A DNA stretch of 64,000 nucleotides from Lysobacter luteus (lineage in GTDB: Bacteria; Pseudomonadota; Gammaproteobacteria; Xanthomonadales; Xanthomonadaceae). Location: contig NZ_OU015430.1 of the NCBI RefSeq assembly GCF_907164845.1, positions 920,001 through 984,000 on the forward strand, given 5' to 3'. A program made the position numbers and the translations under genes. Positions 35,413 to 47,178 of this stretch are shown one piece after another. Position 1 is the first letter of the stretch; every line of letters begins with the position of its first letter. The notes below the pieces were generated by a model. That model ran no database searches. It saw only the letters and a list, made by a program, of their open reading frames with translations, and was not told where the DNA came from.

Positions 35413-38400
35413 GCAGGACCCCCATGAAGACCAATGCCCGACGCCAACATCCGTCCCGCTGGAGCGCGCCGCTTGTCGCCGCACTCGCCACCTTCGTGGC
35501 CCTGCCCGCATCGGCTGGGCTGACGCTGCCCTCGACCCCACCGGGAGCCGGAAACGGGATCCCGCCGAACATCCTGTTCATCCTCGACGACTCCGGCTCG
35601 ATGGTGTTCGATGCGATGCCGGGCGATTCGATCAGCGATTGGAAAGACCGGACATACGTCCACAACTCCGTCTACTACAACCCTGCGACCACCTACCTGC
35701 CCTGGAAGGGTGCCGACGGAAATCGTCTGACCGGTGGTACCACTTACGCCGCCGCATATGCAGATCTCAGTCGCGCCTCCGGCGGGACGATCAACCTGGC
35801 GAGTAGCGATAGTTGCGAATGGGTCGACCGGAACGGCGCAAACCGTGAAGTGTGTGGTGGCACCCAGACGTTCTATGTTCCAAAGGACCCGTCCAGCACG
35901 GATGCCACCTATCTCGCATCGCAGCGGAACTATTACCGGTATCAGTTACGCACTGGTGGGACCACGCGACGTTCCGAGCTCGTGCAACAGTGGGACGGTG
36001 ACTGGGAATGGGGCAATCACACTGCCACAACGCCAACCAACCGGTCTGACACTGACGAACGCGGCAACTACGCGGTCTGGTTTTCATATCACCGCACCCG
36101 CATGAAGGCTGCGAAAGCTGGTGCCAGTGAAGCTTTTTCGGGCCTGGATGGGGAGAAATACCGGGTCGGTTTCACGACCATCTGGGGTCCCAACGGGGAC
36201 GGATATGACAACGCGGAGTTCCTCATTCCGGTAGCGACGGACAACGGTCTGTTTCGCGGCAACAACCGGACGACCTGGTTCAGCCGGCTGTTCGAAGCAC
36301 GCGGATACAACGGCACCCCGCTGCTTCCGGCGCTGCAGCGCGCGGGCAACTATTTCAGCCAGACCGGTGATACCGGTCCTTATGGCGGCACGAAGGACTC
36401 GTCCGGCAAGCAGTTCCAGTGCCGGCAGAACTTCTCGATCTTGACCACCGACGGTTACTGGAACTCAGGGACTTCCGGCGTCGGCAATGCGGACGCCAGC
36501 GCCGGGACGAAGATCTCCGCGCCGGCCAACGCTGATGGCTCGCCCGGCAAGACCTACACCTACGACCCCGTTGCGCCCTACAAGGGCAGTGCCTCGACGA
36601 CGCTGGCGGACGTTGCGATGCACTACTGGAAGACCGACCTCCGGACCGATCTGAACAACATCGTTCCCACCTCGGCTCTCAACCCTGCGTTCTGGCAACA
36701 CATGGTCACCTTCGGCATCTCGATCGGCCTGACCGGCACGGTGGACCAGTCGTCGGTCAAGCAGGTGATCGATAAGGGCGGTGTCAGCCGGAACGGCGCC
36801 GACCTGACCGACTGGCCCGATCCGACCGACACCGAGAACGACGAACGCATCGACGACCTCCTGCATGCGGCCGTCAACGGTCACGGCGAATTCGTAGCCG
36901 CGACCGACCCCAGCGCCTTTGCAAAGGCACTGGAAAGCGCCCTCGCCACGATCGGTGAGCGCGTCGGCTCCCGGTCCAACGTTTCGGCCAGCAGCACGTC
37001 CATCAGCACCGAGACCAAGCTGTTCCAAGCCAAGTACATCAGCGAGAGCTGGAGCGGCGACATCATCGCCTACCCGGTTACCGCGAGCGGTGTGAACGAG
37101 AACAGCCCCGTCTGGAAGGCCTCCGAGGAGTTTCCTGCATGGGCTTTGCGGAGGATCGTCACGACCGACGCCGCCGGTACCCGCGGCCCCTTCCCGACGG
37201 CGGCCCAGGCGACTGCGCTGGGTACCAGCGCGGAGGGTTTCAGCATCGCCGACTACCTGCGTGGCGACGACTCGGGCGAGGAAGCCAATGGCGGCGACCT
37301 CAGGAACCGCCCGCATCTGCTGGGTGACGTGATCCACAGCTCGCCGTTCTATTCAAAGGATGCCGACACGCTCTATGTCGGTGCCAATGACGGCATGCTG
37401 CATGCCTTCAACGGGGCGACCGGCGCGGAAGTCTTCGCGTACGTGCCGCGTGGGGTGCAGATGGCCCAGCTCAAGGAGCTGAGTGCTCGCAGCTACACGC
37501 ACCGCTATTTCGTCGATGGTCCGATCACGGTGTCCGATCGCAACATGACCAGGACGGTTACGTATCCGAACGGCAGGAACATCCTCGCGGGCACGCTGGG
37601 TCACGGCGGCAAGGGCGTCTTTGCCCTGGACGTGACCAATCCGGCCTCGTTCACCGCGACCGACGTCAAGTTCGACATCGCGGGTGACGCGGACATGGGC
37701 CTGGTGATGGGCGAACCGATCGTTGCCCGTCTCAACAACGGTTCCGTCAGCGTCATTTTCGGTAACGGCGTCAACAGCACCAATGACCGCTCGGTCCTAT
37801 GGATTGTCGATGTCGACACCGGGGCGGTCACTAAGTTGCAGACCAGCACGGCCACCAACAATGGCCTTTCCGGACCGCGTGGCTGGGACTCTGACGGCAA
37901 TGGCACTGTCGACCTGGTTTATGCAGGTGACCAGCAGGGCAACGTCTGGAAGTTCAGCCTCGAGGCTGACGCGGCGTCCGCGTGGGGCGTCGCGGGCAAC
38001 AAGGCCAACAAGATCAACAACGCAAACAGCGACAATTTCGCTCCGCTCTTCATTGCGACGGATGCCAGCGGCAACCGCCAGCCGATCAGTGGTGCGGTGT
38101 CGTTGGGCATCGATCCGGTCAACTACAAGCGCTGGGTGTTCTTCGGAACGGGCCGTCTGCTGACCAACGAGGACCTTTCGAGCAAGGCTGTGCAGAGCAT
38201 GTACGGCATCATCGACGGAGACTCGATCGGAACTCGGGCAGCCAACGATGGTGCGAACGGCCTGCTGGTGGAGCGCACGATCACCGAAAGCGGGTCGATC
38301 GCCGGCAAGCCGGTCCGGGCGTTCGAGTCCTCCAGTGTCACGATGCCCGCCGGAAAGCGCGGTTGGCTGGTGGACCTGTTGACCCCGCCCAACCAGCTCG

Positions 38401-38768
38401 CCGAGGGTGAACGGATCATCGGCGATGCGCAGGTCGTGGGCCCGGTGTTCATCACCTCCAGCATCATTCCCAGCAGCGACCCTTGCACACCGGGCGGCCG
38501 TGGTTACATCAACGCGATCAATGCGTTCACCGGTGGCAGCGTTGGCGAGCACTTCTTCGATGTCGATGGAGACGGGTCGTTCAGCGACGACGAGATCAAC
38601 GGCAAGGCGGTCGGTTCGATCGACCTCGGCGTGGGCATGAACACTGACAGCGTGCTGATCGACAAGCTGCTGAGCGCCGGCGGCTCCTCCGGCGGTACCG
38701 GCTCGGTCCGCATCAACCCGGACTCCTCGTCCGGCCGGGTTTCCTGGCGTGAAGTCCTGAGGAAGTGA
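35409..38768 (+). CDS. pilY1: Type IV pilus tip adhesin/assembly factor PilY1
   Basis: 1119-residue secreted pilus-tip protein. A signal peptide (ending LPASAG) is followed by a von Willebrand A-like region with MIDAS motif DDSGSM at 60-65. The C-terminal PilY1 beta-propeller starts near residue 640 (GDVIHSSPFYSKDADTLYVGANDGMLHAFNGATG). An EF-hand-like calcium loop DSDGNGTVDLVYAGD lies near residue 827; in P. aeruginosa PilY1 an equivalent site controls retraction. ATG 35409 overlaps the pilX stop. A second ATG at 35424 has AGGA 5 bases upstream and is a possible alternative. Confidence 0.94.
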   Translation: MSRTPMKTNARRQHPSRWSAPLVAALATFVALPASAGLTLPSTPPGAGNGIPPNILFILDDSGSMVFDAMPGDSISDWKDRTYVHNSVYYNPATTYLPWKGADGNRLTGGTTYAAAYADLSRASGGTINLASSDSCEWVDRNGANREVCGGTQTFYVPKDPSSTDATYLASQRNYYRYQLRTGGTTRRSELVQQWDGDWEWGNHTATTPTNRSDTDERGNYAVWFSYHRTRMKAAKAGASEAFSGLDGEKYRVGFTTIWGPNGDGYDNAEFLIPVATDNGLFRGNNRTTWFSRLFEARGYNGTPLLPALQRAGNYFSQTGDTGPYGGTKDSSGKQFQCRQNFSILTTDGYWNSGTSGVGNADASAGTKISAPANADGSPGKTYTYDPVAPYKGSASTTLADVAMHYWKTDLRTDLNNIVPTSALNPAFWQHMVTFGISIGLTGTVDQSSVKQVIDKGGVSRNGADLTDWPDPTDTENDERIDDLLHAAVNGHGEFVAATDPSAFAKALESALATIGERVGSRSNVSASSTSISTETKLFQAKYISESWSGDIIAYPVTASGVNENSPVWKASEEFPAWALRRIVTTDAAGTRGPFPTAAQATALGTSAEGFSIADYLRGDDSGEEANGGDLRNRPHLLGDVIHSSPFYSKDADTLYVGANDGMLHAFNGATGAEVFAYVPRGVQMAQLKELSARSYTHRYFVDGPITVSDRNMTRTVTYPNGRNILAGTLGHGGKGVFALDVTNPASFTATDVKFDIAGDADMGLVMGEPIVARLNNGSVSVIFGNGVNSTNDRSVLWIVDVDTGAVTKLQTSTATNNGLSGPRGWDSDGNGTVDLVYAGDQQGNVWKFSLEADAASAWGVAGNKANKINNANSDNFAPLFIATDASGNRQPISGAVSLGIDPVNYKRWVFFGTGRLLTNEDLSSKAVQSMYGIIDGDSIGTRAANDGANGLLVERTITESGSIAGKPVRAFESSSVTMPAGKRGWLVDLLTPPNQLAEGERIIGDAQVVGPVFITSSIIPSSDPCTPGGRGYINAINAFTGGSVGEHFFDVDGDGSFSDDEINGKAVGSIDLGVGMNTDSVLIDKLLSAGGSSGGTGSVRINPDSSSGRVSWREVLRK

Positions 38769-38773
38769 ATCAG

Positions 38774-39202
38774 ATGATCAAGAGTTTTCGCACTCCGCGC
38801 CGCGCGGTCGCGGGCTTTACCCTCATCGAGCTGATGATCGTGGTGGCGATCATCGCAATCCTGGCGGGCATCGCGTATGCCAGCTACGACTTCGCGATGA
38901 TCAAGAGCCGTCGAAACGCGGCAGCCGGTTGTGCGTTGGAGGGCGCGCAGTTCATGGAGCGCTACTACACCACGAACCTGACCTACGTCGGCGCCGCGCT
39001 CCCGGCCAGCGACTGCCAGAACGAGCTGCAGGGGCACTACGCCATTGCGCTCGCAGCGTCGGCGGCGCGGACCTACAGCATTACGGCGACCCCGCAGAAC
39101 CATCAGGCCACCAAGGACACCAAGTGCGGGACCCTGTCGCTGGACCAGACCGGGACCCGCGGGATCACCGGCACGGCCGGATCGGCCTCCGAATGCTGGT
39201 AA
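38774..39202 (+). CDS. pilE: Type IV pilin-like protein PilE
   Basis: Pilin of 142 residues with cleavage site VAG/FTLIELMIVVAIIAILAGIAYASYDFAMIKSRRNAAAGCALEGAQFMERYYTTN, matching PilE, the last gene of the operon. It has four Cys, including the C-terminal ASECW end. ATG 38774 follows GAGGAAG by about 8 bases. An in-frame GTG at 38765 overlaps the pilY1 stop. Confidence 0.92.
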   Translation: MIKSFRTPRRAVAGFTLIELMIVVAIIAILAGIAYASYDFAMIKSRRNAAAGCALEGAQFMERYYTTNLTYVGAALPASDCQNELQGHYAIALAASAARTYSITATPQNHQATKDTKCGTLSLDQTGTRGITGTAGSASECW

Positions 39203-39218
39203 GTCCACCCCGTCGGAC

Positions 39219-39246
39219 TTGACCCGGACCACAGGCGCATTACAAT
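39219..39246 (+). promoter_or_regulatory. Promoter of tRNA-Asn
   Basis: TTGACC (39219-39224), a 16-base spacer and TACAAT (39241-39246). The tRNA begins 9 bases after the -10, and the region between is GC-rich, as in stringently controlled stable-RNA promoters. Confidence 0.75.
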
Positions 39247-39255
39247 GCGCGTCCC

Positions 39256-39332
39256 GCCCGAATAGCTCAGCTGGTTAGAGCACTTGACTGTTAATCAGGG
39301 GGTCGTTGGTTCGAGTCCAACTTCGGGCGCCA
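39256..39332 (+). tRNA. tRNA-Asn (GUU)
   Basis: Full cloverleaf of 77 bases including encoded CCA. Acceptor GCCCGAA pairs with TTCGGGC, the D stem is GCTC/GAGC, and the anticodon stem is CTTGA/TCAGG around loop CTGTTAA (anticodon GTT at 39290-39292). The T arm contains GGTTCGAGTCC. Discriminator G, then CCA at 39330-39332. Confidence 0.98.
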
Positions 39333-39343
39333 GGTTCTTCCAG

Positions 39344-39370
39344 AAGGCTCGCAGCGATGCGGGCCTTTTG
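39344..39370 (+). terminator. Terminator after tRNA-Asn
   Basis: Ten-bp stem AAGGCTCGCA / TGCGGGCCTT (one G-T pair) with GCGA tetraloop, running into TTTT. Confidence 0.85.
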
Positions 39371-39381
39371 CGTATGGGGCC

Positions 39382-39930
39382 TCAGAGCAGGTAAGGGCAG
39401 GGTTCTCCCGCGCCATAGCGCTCGCTCCGCGGCCGCCCCGCATTGTTCACCACCACCTTCCCGAGCAGGCGGCTCCCCTCGAGCCCGCACAGCCTCACGC
39501 TCAGGTTGCGGCCGTACGACCAGCCGTCCGGGGTGAACCGGACCCGCTTGCGCCCACTTGAGCTTCGCAGGGCCAATCCCGGGCCGATGCCCTCGACGTG
39601 CTGGAGTACCGCCCGGGCATCCCGCGGCTGGCCCTCGTCGCCCGGGTCGCTGTAGACGATCCAGCCACCTTCCCAGACCCCGTCGCCCCGACAGCGGGCG
39701 CCGTCGGGGCTCGGGCACACGGACACGGCGGTTCCGTCCTTCACCGCGGCGATCCGGGCGGCGGCCAGGGAGGCTGTCAGCAGGTGGTAGGCGTTCGCCT
39801 CCCGGGCGCGCTGGATGACGCCCGCAAACGCGGGCACGCCAATCGTCAGCGTCACCGTGAGCACCGCCAGCGTCACCATCAGTTCGACCAGGGTGTACCC
39901 GCCGGTACGTATGTGCGCTTCGTGCGCCAT
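39382..39930 (-). CDS. Lone FimT/GspH-like prepilin
   Basis: 182-residue prepilin: RTGG/YTLVELMVTLAVLTVTLTIGVPAFAGVIQRAREANAYHLLTASLAAARIAAVKDG, with Glu at +5 after the cleavage Gly. It has a GspH-type globular domain (VSVCPSPDGARCRGDGVWEGGWIVYSD) and a Cys-containing end (GEPCPYLL). It lies on the opposite strand to the minor-pilin operon, across tRNA-Asn. A second FimT paralogue in Xanthomonadaceae may act in DNA uptake; that role is inferred. Confidence 0.88.
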   Translation of the reverse strand: MAHEAHIRTGGYTLVELMVTLAVLTVTLTIGVPAFAGVIQRAREANAYHLLTASLAAARIAAVKDGTAVSVCPSPDGARCRGDGVWEGGWIVYSDPGDEGQPRDARAVLQHVEGIGPGLALRSSSGRKRVRFTPDGWSYGRNLSVRLCGLEGSRLLGKVVVNNAGRPRSERYGAGEPCPYLL

Positions 39931-40084
39931 CGCCTCGCTCCATCCGTAAGCAAGGCGCCATCGTCAGGCGACAGCAGCTGAACCGCAGTCGGCGCCCGGT
40001 AATCGGCGGGGTAGGGAAACCCCGTGTCCGCCCCCATCCCGACGAGGTCCTACACTGGGCGTTTCGTCCCCCATACCACGAGCG

Positions 40085-42160
<2,076 letters not shown>

Positions 42161-42182
42161 TGGGCCGGCGTGCTCGCGGCTA

Positions 42183-42211
42183 TTGCCGACGGTCCCGCCG
42201 CGGGCTAAACT
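42183..42211 (+). promoter_or_regulatory. Promoter of tRNA-Val
   Basis: TTGCCG (42183-42188), a 17-base spacer and TAAACT (42206-42211), 32 bases before the tRNA. Confidence 0.6.
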
Positions 42212-42243
42212 GCGCGCCCTCTCGCCGGGTTGTTCAAGGCGAA

Positions 42244-42318
42244 GGGCGGTTAGCTCAGCGGTAGAGCACTACCTTGACATGGTAGGGGTCACAGGTTCGA
42301 ACCCTGTACCGCCCACCA
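42244..42318 (+). tRNA. tRNA-Val (GAC)
   Basis: 75-base cloverleaf with encoded CCA. Acceptor GGGCGGT/ACCGCCC, D stem GCTC/GAGC, anticodon stem CTACC/GGTAG around loop TTGACAT (anticodon GAC at 42276-42278). T arm with GGTTCGAACC. Discriminator A. Confidence 0.98.
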
Positions 42319-42331
42319 GAACGTTGCGAAA

Positions 42332-42359
42332 ACGGCCGGGTCTGCCCCGGCCGTTTTTG
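42332..42359 (+). terminator. Terminator after tRNA-Val
   Basis: ACGGCCGGG (42332-42340) pairs with CCCGGCCGT (42346-42354), followed by TTTTTGTTTT. Third copy of this stem in the window. Confidence 0.88.
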
Positions 42360-42401
42360 TTTTCGCGTTTCGGTGCAAGCAAACGGCCCACCTTGCCGGC
42401 G

Positions 42402-42430
42402 TTGACTTGCCGCGCCCCGTTCCGGACTAT
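42402..42430 (+). promoter_or_regulatory. Predicted promoter of the thrS operon
   Basis: TTGACT (42402-42407), 17 bases, GACTAT (42425-42430). Transcription would begin near 42437, giving a leader of about 175 bases that holds the Thr peptide and attenuator. Confidence 0.55.
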
Positions 42431-42500
42431 TGCGGGGTGCGGCCGGCCCGGTCGCCCCGACCGAGGTGGCCCGCGCCGACGCGCCGGCCGAGCGTGCGAC

Positions 42501-42527
42501 ATGGACACTACCACCGGCCAACGCTGA
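42501..42527 (+). CDS. Threonine leader peptide upstream of thrS
   Basis: Short open frame encoding MDTTTGQR, with three consecutive Thr codons (ACT ACC ACC, 42507-42515). Its stop lies 3 bases before the antiterminator strand of the downstream hairpin system. When charged tRNA-Thr is scarce a ribosome would stall on these codons. The ribosome-binding site is weak (only a GAG about 9 bases upstream). Inferred from layout; not experimentally known to me. Confidence 0.7.
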   Translation: MDTTTGQR

Positions 42528-42530
42528 CAC

Positions 42531-42575
42531 GCCCCGAGGCTTCCGCATCCGCAGGCGCCCTCGTGGCGCTTTTTG
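42531..42575 (+). promoter_or_regulatory. Transcription attenuator of thrS
   Basis: Terminator: GCGCC (42555-42559) pairs with GGCGC (42565-42569) around loop CTCGT, extended by a G-T and an A-T pair, followed by five T (42570-42574). Competing antiterminator: GCC-C-CGAGG (42531-42539) can pair with CCTCG-T-GGC (42559-42567), eight pairs with one mismatch, which destroys the terminator. I did not find a convincing strand within the peptide that would sequester the antiterminator. Confidence 0.7.
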
Positions 42576-42612
42576 TTTGCCCGCTCCTACAGAAGCCCGA
42601 ACCCTGATCCCC

Positions 42613-44514
42613 ATGATTGCAATCACGCTCCCCGACGGTTCCCGCCGCGAATTCGACCACCCCGTTTCCGTCGCCGACGTCGCCGGCTCGATCGGCCCCG
42701 GCCTGGCCAAGGCCGCGCTGGCCGGCAAGGTTGACGGCAAGCTGGTCGACACCGGCTTCCGGATCGACCACGACGCCGCGCTCGAGATCGTTACCGACAG
42801 GCACCCCGACGCGCTCGAGGTGCTGCGCCATTCCACCGCGCACTTGCTTGCCCAGGCCGTGCAGCGCCTGTTCCCGGGCGCGCAGGTGACCATCGGCCCG
42901 GTCATCGACAACGGGTTCTATTACGACTTCGCCTACGAGCGCCCGTTCACGCCCGAGGACCTGCCGGCCATCGAGGCCGAGATGCAGAAGATCGTGAAAG
43001 AGGCGCAGCCGGTCAGCCGCAGCGTCAAGTCGCGCGACGAGGCGGTTGCGTTCTTCAAGGGCATCGGCGAGCACTACAAGGCCGAGATCATCGAGTCGAT
43101 CCCGGCCGACCAGGACCTGTCGCTCTACAGCCAGGGCGAATTCACCGACCTGTGCCGCGGCCCGCACGTGCCCGGTACCGACAAGCTGCGCAGCTTCAAG
43201 CTGATGAAGGTCGCCGGCGCCTACTGGCGCGGTGACCACAACAACCAGATGCTCAGCCGCATCTACGGCACCGCCTGGCTCAACGACAAGGATCTCAAGG
43301 CCTACCTGCTCCAGCTGGAGGAAGCCGAGAAGCGCGACCACCGCAGGATCGCCAGGCAGCAGGACCTGTTCCATCTGCAGGAAGAGGCGCCCGGGCTCAT
43401 CTTCTGGCACCCCAAGGGCTGGTCGATCTGGCAGGTGGTCGAGCAGTACATGCGCAAGGTGTACCGGGATTCCGGTTACGACGAAGTGCGCTGCCCGCAG
43501 ATCCTCGACGTGTCGCTGTGGCAGAAGTCCGGCCACTGGGACAACTACCAGGAAAACATGTTCTTTACCGAGTCGGAGAAGCGTACCTACGCGCTGAAGC
43601 CGATGAACTGCCCGGGCCACGTGCAGGTGTTCAACCACGGCCTGCACAGCTATCGCGACCTCCCGATCCGTTATGGCGAGTTCGGCGCCTGCCACCGCAA
43701 CGAGCCGTCGGGTGCGCTCCACGGCATCCTGCGCGTGCGCGGGTTCACCCAGGACGACGGCCACGTGTTCTGCACCGAGGGGCAGATCGAGTCCGAGGTG
43801 ACCGCGTTCCACCGCCAGGCGATGGCGGTCTACGCCGATTTCGGCTTCACCGACGTGCAGGTCAAGCTCGCCCTGCGTCCTGAACCGCGCCTGGGCGACG
43901 ACGCGACCTGGGACAAGGCCGAGGACGCGCTGCGCTCGGCGCTGCATTCGGCCGGGGTGGAATGGGAGGAGCTGCCCGGCGAGGGCGCGTTCTACGGCCC
44001 GAAGATCGAGTACCACCTGCGTGACGCGATCGGCCGCACCTGGCAGCTGGGCACGATGCAGGTCGACTTCATGATGCCGGGCCGCTTGGGCGCCGAGTAC
44101 GTCGACGAGCACAGCCAGAAGCGCCACCCGGTCATGCTGCACCGCGCAATCGTGGGGTCGATGGAGCGTTTCATCGGCATCCTGATCGAGCACCATGCAG
44201 GCCAGTTCCCGGCCTGGCTGGCACCGGTCCAGGCGGTCGTGATGAACATCACCGATGCCCAGGCCGACCACGTCGAGGAGGTCCGGAAATCCCTTGCAAA
44301 TCAAGGGTTCCGGGTCCAAAGCGATTTGCGCAACGAGAAAATCGGCTATAAGATTCGCGAGCACACGCTGCAGCGCGTGCCGTACCTGCTGGTGGTCGGG
44401 GACCGCGAGAAGGAGAACGGCATGGTTGCGGTGCGGACCCGCGGGGGGGAGGATTTGGGGTTGATGACCACCGCCGAGTTCGCCGCGCGTTTACGTGACG
44501 AGGACGCCGGCTGA
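42613..44514 (+). CDS. thrS: Threonyl-tRNA synthetase
   Basis: Class II synthetase of 633 residues. N-terminal TGS domain ([21 protein letters not shown]...). Editing domain with [16 protein letters not shown] and its zinc-like His/Cys set. Catalytic core with [11 protein letters not shown] (zinc Cys), [35 protein letters not shown] and [19 protein letters not shown]-terminal anticodon-binding domain. ATG 42613 follows the attenuator; the in-frame opening to 42430 is noncoding leader. It heads the thrS-infC-rpmI-rplT cluster. Confidence 0.98.
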   Translation: MIAITLPDGSRREFDHPVSVADVAGSIGPGLAKAALAGKVDGKLVDTGFRIDHDAALEIVTDRHPDALEVLRHSTAHLLAQAVQRLFPGAQVTIGPVIDNGFYYDFAYERPFTPEDLPAIEAEMQKIVKEAQPVSRSVKSRDEAVAFFKGIGEHYKAEIIESIPADQDLSLYSQGEFTDLCRGPHVPGTDKLRSFKLMKVAGAYWRGDHNNQMLSRIYGTAWLNDKDLKAYLLQLEEAEKRDHRRIARQQDLFHLQEEAPGLIFWHPKGWSIWQVVEQYMRKVYRDSGYDEVRCPQILDVSLWQKSGHWDNYQENMFFTESEKRTYALKPMNCPGHVQVFNHGLHSYRDLPIRYGEFGACHRNEPSGALHGILRVRGFTQDDGHVFCTEGQIESEVTAFHRQAMAVYADFGFTDVQVKLALRPEPRLGDDATWDKAEDALRSALHSAGVEWEELPGEGAFYGPKIEYHLRDAIGRTWQLGTMQVDFMMPGRLGAEYVDEHSQKRHPVMLHRAIVGSMERFIGILIEHHAGQFPAWLAPVQAVVMNITDAQADHVEEVRKSLANQGFRVQSDLRNEKIGYKIREHTLQRVPYLLVVGDREKENGMVAVRTRGGEDLGLMTTAEFAARLRDEDAG

Positions 44515-44580
44515 GGCAGCGTCCACCAGAGACCCGGCCGCACCGATGCGGCCGGCACGATTGATACCGGAGATTGCAAT

Positions 44581-45105
44581 ATCAGTACCCCCGACAAGCG
44601 GAACCGCAAGAACCAGGAGATCCGCGTCCCGAAAGTGCGCGTGATCGGCAGCGACGGCGAGATGGTTGGCGTGCTCTCGCGCGACGAAGCCCTGAGCCTT
44701 GCCCAGGAAGAAGGACTCGACCTGGTCGAAATCCAGCCGCACGGCGACCCGCCGGTCTGCCGCGTGATGGATTTCGGCAAGTTCATGTTCGACCTGCAGA
44801 AGAAGGCCAACGCGGCCAAGAAGAAGCAGAAGCAGGTCGAGATCAAGGAGGTCAAGTTCCGCCCCGTGACCGACGAGGGCGACTACCAGATCAAGCTGCG
44901 CAAGATGCGCGGGTTCCTGGAGGAAGGGGACAAGATCAAGGTCAACATTCGCTTCCGTGGCCGCGAGATGAGCCATCAGGAGCTCGGCCGCGAGATGGCC
45001 GCCCGGATCGAGGCCGACCTCGGCGAGGACATCGTGATCGAATCGCGCCCGAGGCTCGAAGGGCGTCAGATGGTCATGATGATCGCGCCCAAGAAGAAGG
45101 TCTGA
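44581..45105 (+). CDS. infC: Translation initiation factor IF-3 (AUC start)
   Basis: Keeps ribosomal subunits apart and checks start-codon pairing. The family N-terminus (STPDKRNRKNQEIRVPKVRVIG) begins in frame at an ATC codon (44581), preceded by GGAG with an 8-base spacer. There is no ATG or GTG before 44635, and starting there would delete about 18 conserved residues. infC is known for AUU/AUC starts, which let IF-3 repress its own translation. 174 residues: N-domain, Lys-rich linker (KKANAAKKKQKQVEIKEVKFRP), C-domain (MSHQELGREMAARIEADL). Confidence 0.95.
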   Translation: MSTPDKRNRKNQEIRVPKVRVIGSDGEMVGVLSRDEALSLAQEEGLDLVEIQPHGDPPVCRVMDFGKFMFDLQKKANAAKKKQKQVEIKEVKFRPVTDEGDYQIKLRKMRGFLEEGDKIKVNIRFRGREMSHQELGREMAARIEADLGEDIVIESRPRLEGRQMVMMIAPKKKV

Positions 45106-45154
45106 GGTCCGCGCTCCGGGCTGGCGCCCGAAGCGACTGATTTCGAAGAAGTAT

Positions 45155-45183
45155 TTGCAACCCCGGCAGGCGGACGGCATAAT
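45155..45183 (+). promoter_or_regulatory. Internal promoter of rpmI-rplT
   Basis: TTGCAA (45155-45160), 17-base spacer, CATAAT (45178-45183), in the 247-base gap between infC and rpmI. The remaining gap, up to 45352, is the likely L20-responsive leader. It includes a short UUCG-capped hairpin (CCCGG-TTCG-CCGGG, 45190-45203). Confidence 0.65.
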
Positions 45184-45352
45184 GGCCGGCCCGGTTCGCC
45201 GGGGTTTGTTGTGTGTTTGAAGTGAAGTGCAGCCAGGACCTGTCGCGGATCCCTTTCGGGTCAACGACTTACAAGCCGGTGTTGGGCAGGACGGAAAGCG
45301 TGGCGCGAGCCACCGCCCAGGCCAGTGACAAGAACCCGTAAGGACATTCGCA

Positions 45353-45550
45353 ATGCCCAAGATCAAGACCCACCGCGGGGCGGCCAAGCGTTTTCGCAAG
45401 ACCGCGTCCGGCAAGTTCAAGTGCGGCCACGCCAACCGTAGCCACATCCTCACCAAGAAGGCGACCAAGCGGAAGCGCAACCTGCGGCAGACGAACCACG
45501 TCCGCGCCGAGGATGCCGGTCGTATCACCCGCATGTTGCCGTACGCCTGA
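45353..45550 (+). CDS. rpmI: 50S ribosomal protein L35
   Basis: Basic 65-residue ribosomal protein: [23 protein letters not shown], then [19 protein letters not shown], full family length. AAGGA lies just before the ATG. rplT follows after 13 bases with its own GAGGA site. Confidence 0.98.
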   Translation: MPKIKTHRGAAKRFRKTASGKFKCGHANRSHILTKKATKRKRNLRQTNHVRAEDAGRITRMLPYA

Positions 45551-45563
45551 GGAGGACTGAGAA

Positions 45564-47154
<1,591 letters not shown>

Positions 47155-47178
47155 CGCCACCGGGAAAGGACGAAAACC

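Noticed and set aside
42430-42612. N-terminal extension of thrS
   Set aside because: Not TGS-domain-like; it overlaps the leader peptide and attenuator in another frame.
45190-45210. UUCG-capped hairpin considered as a terminator before rpmI
   Set aside because: Stem of only five pairs and followed by GTTTGTTG without a proper T-run; more likely leader structure.
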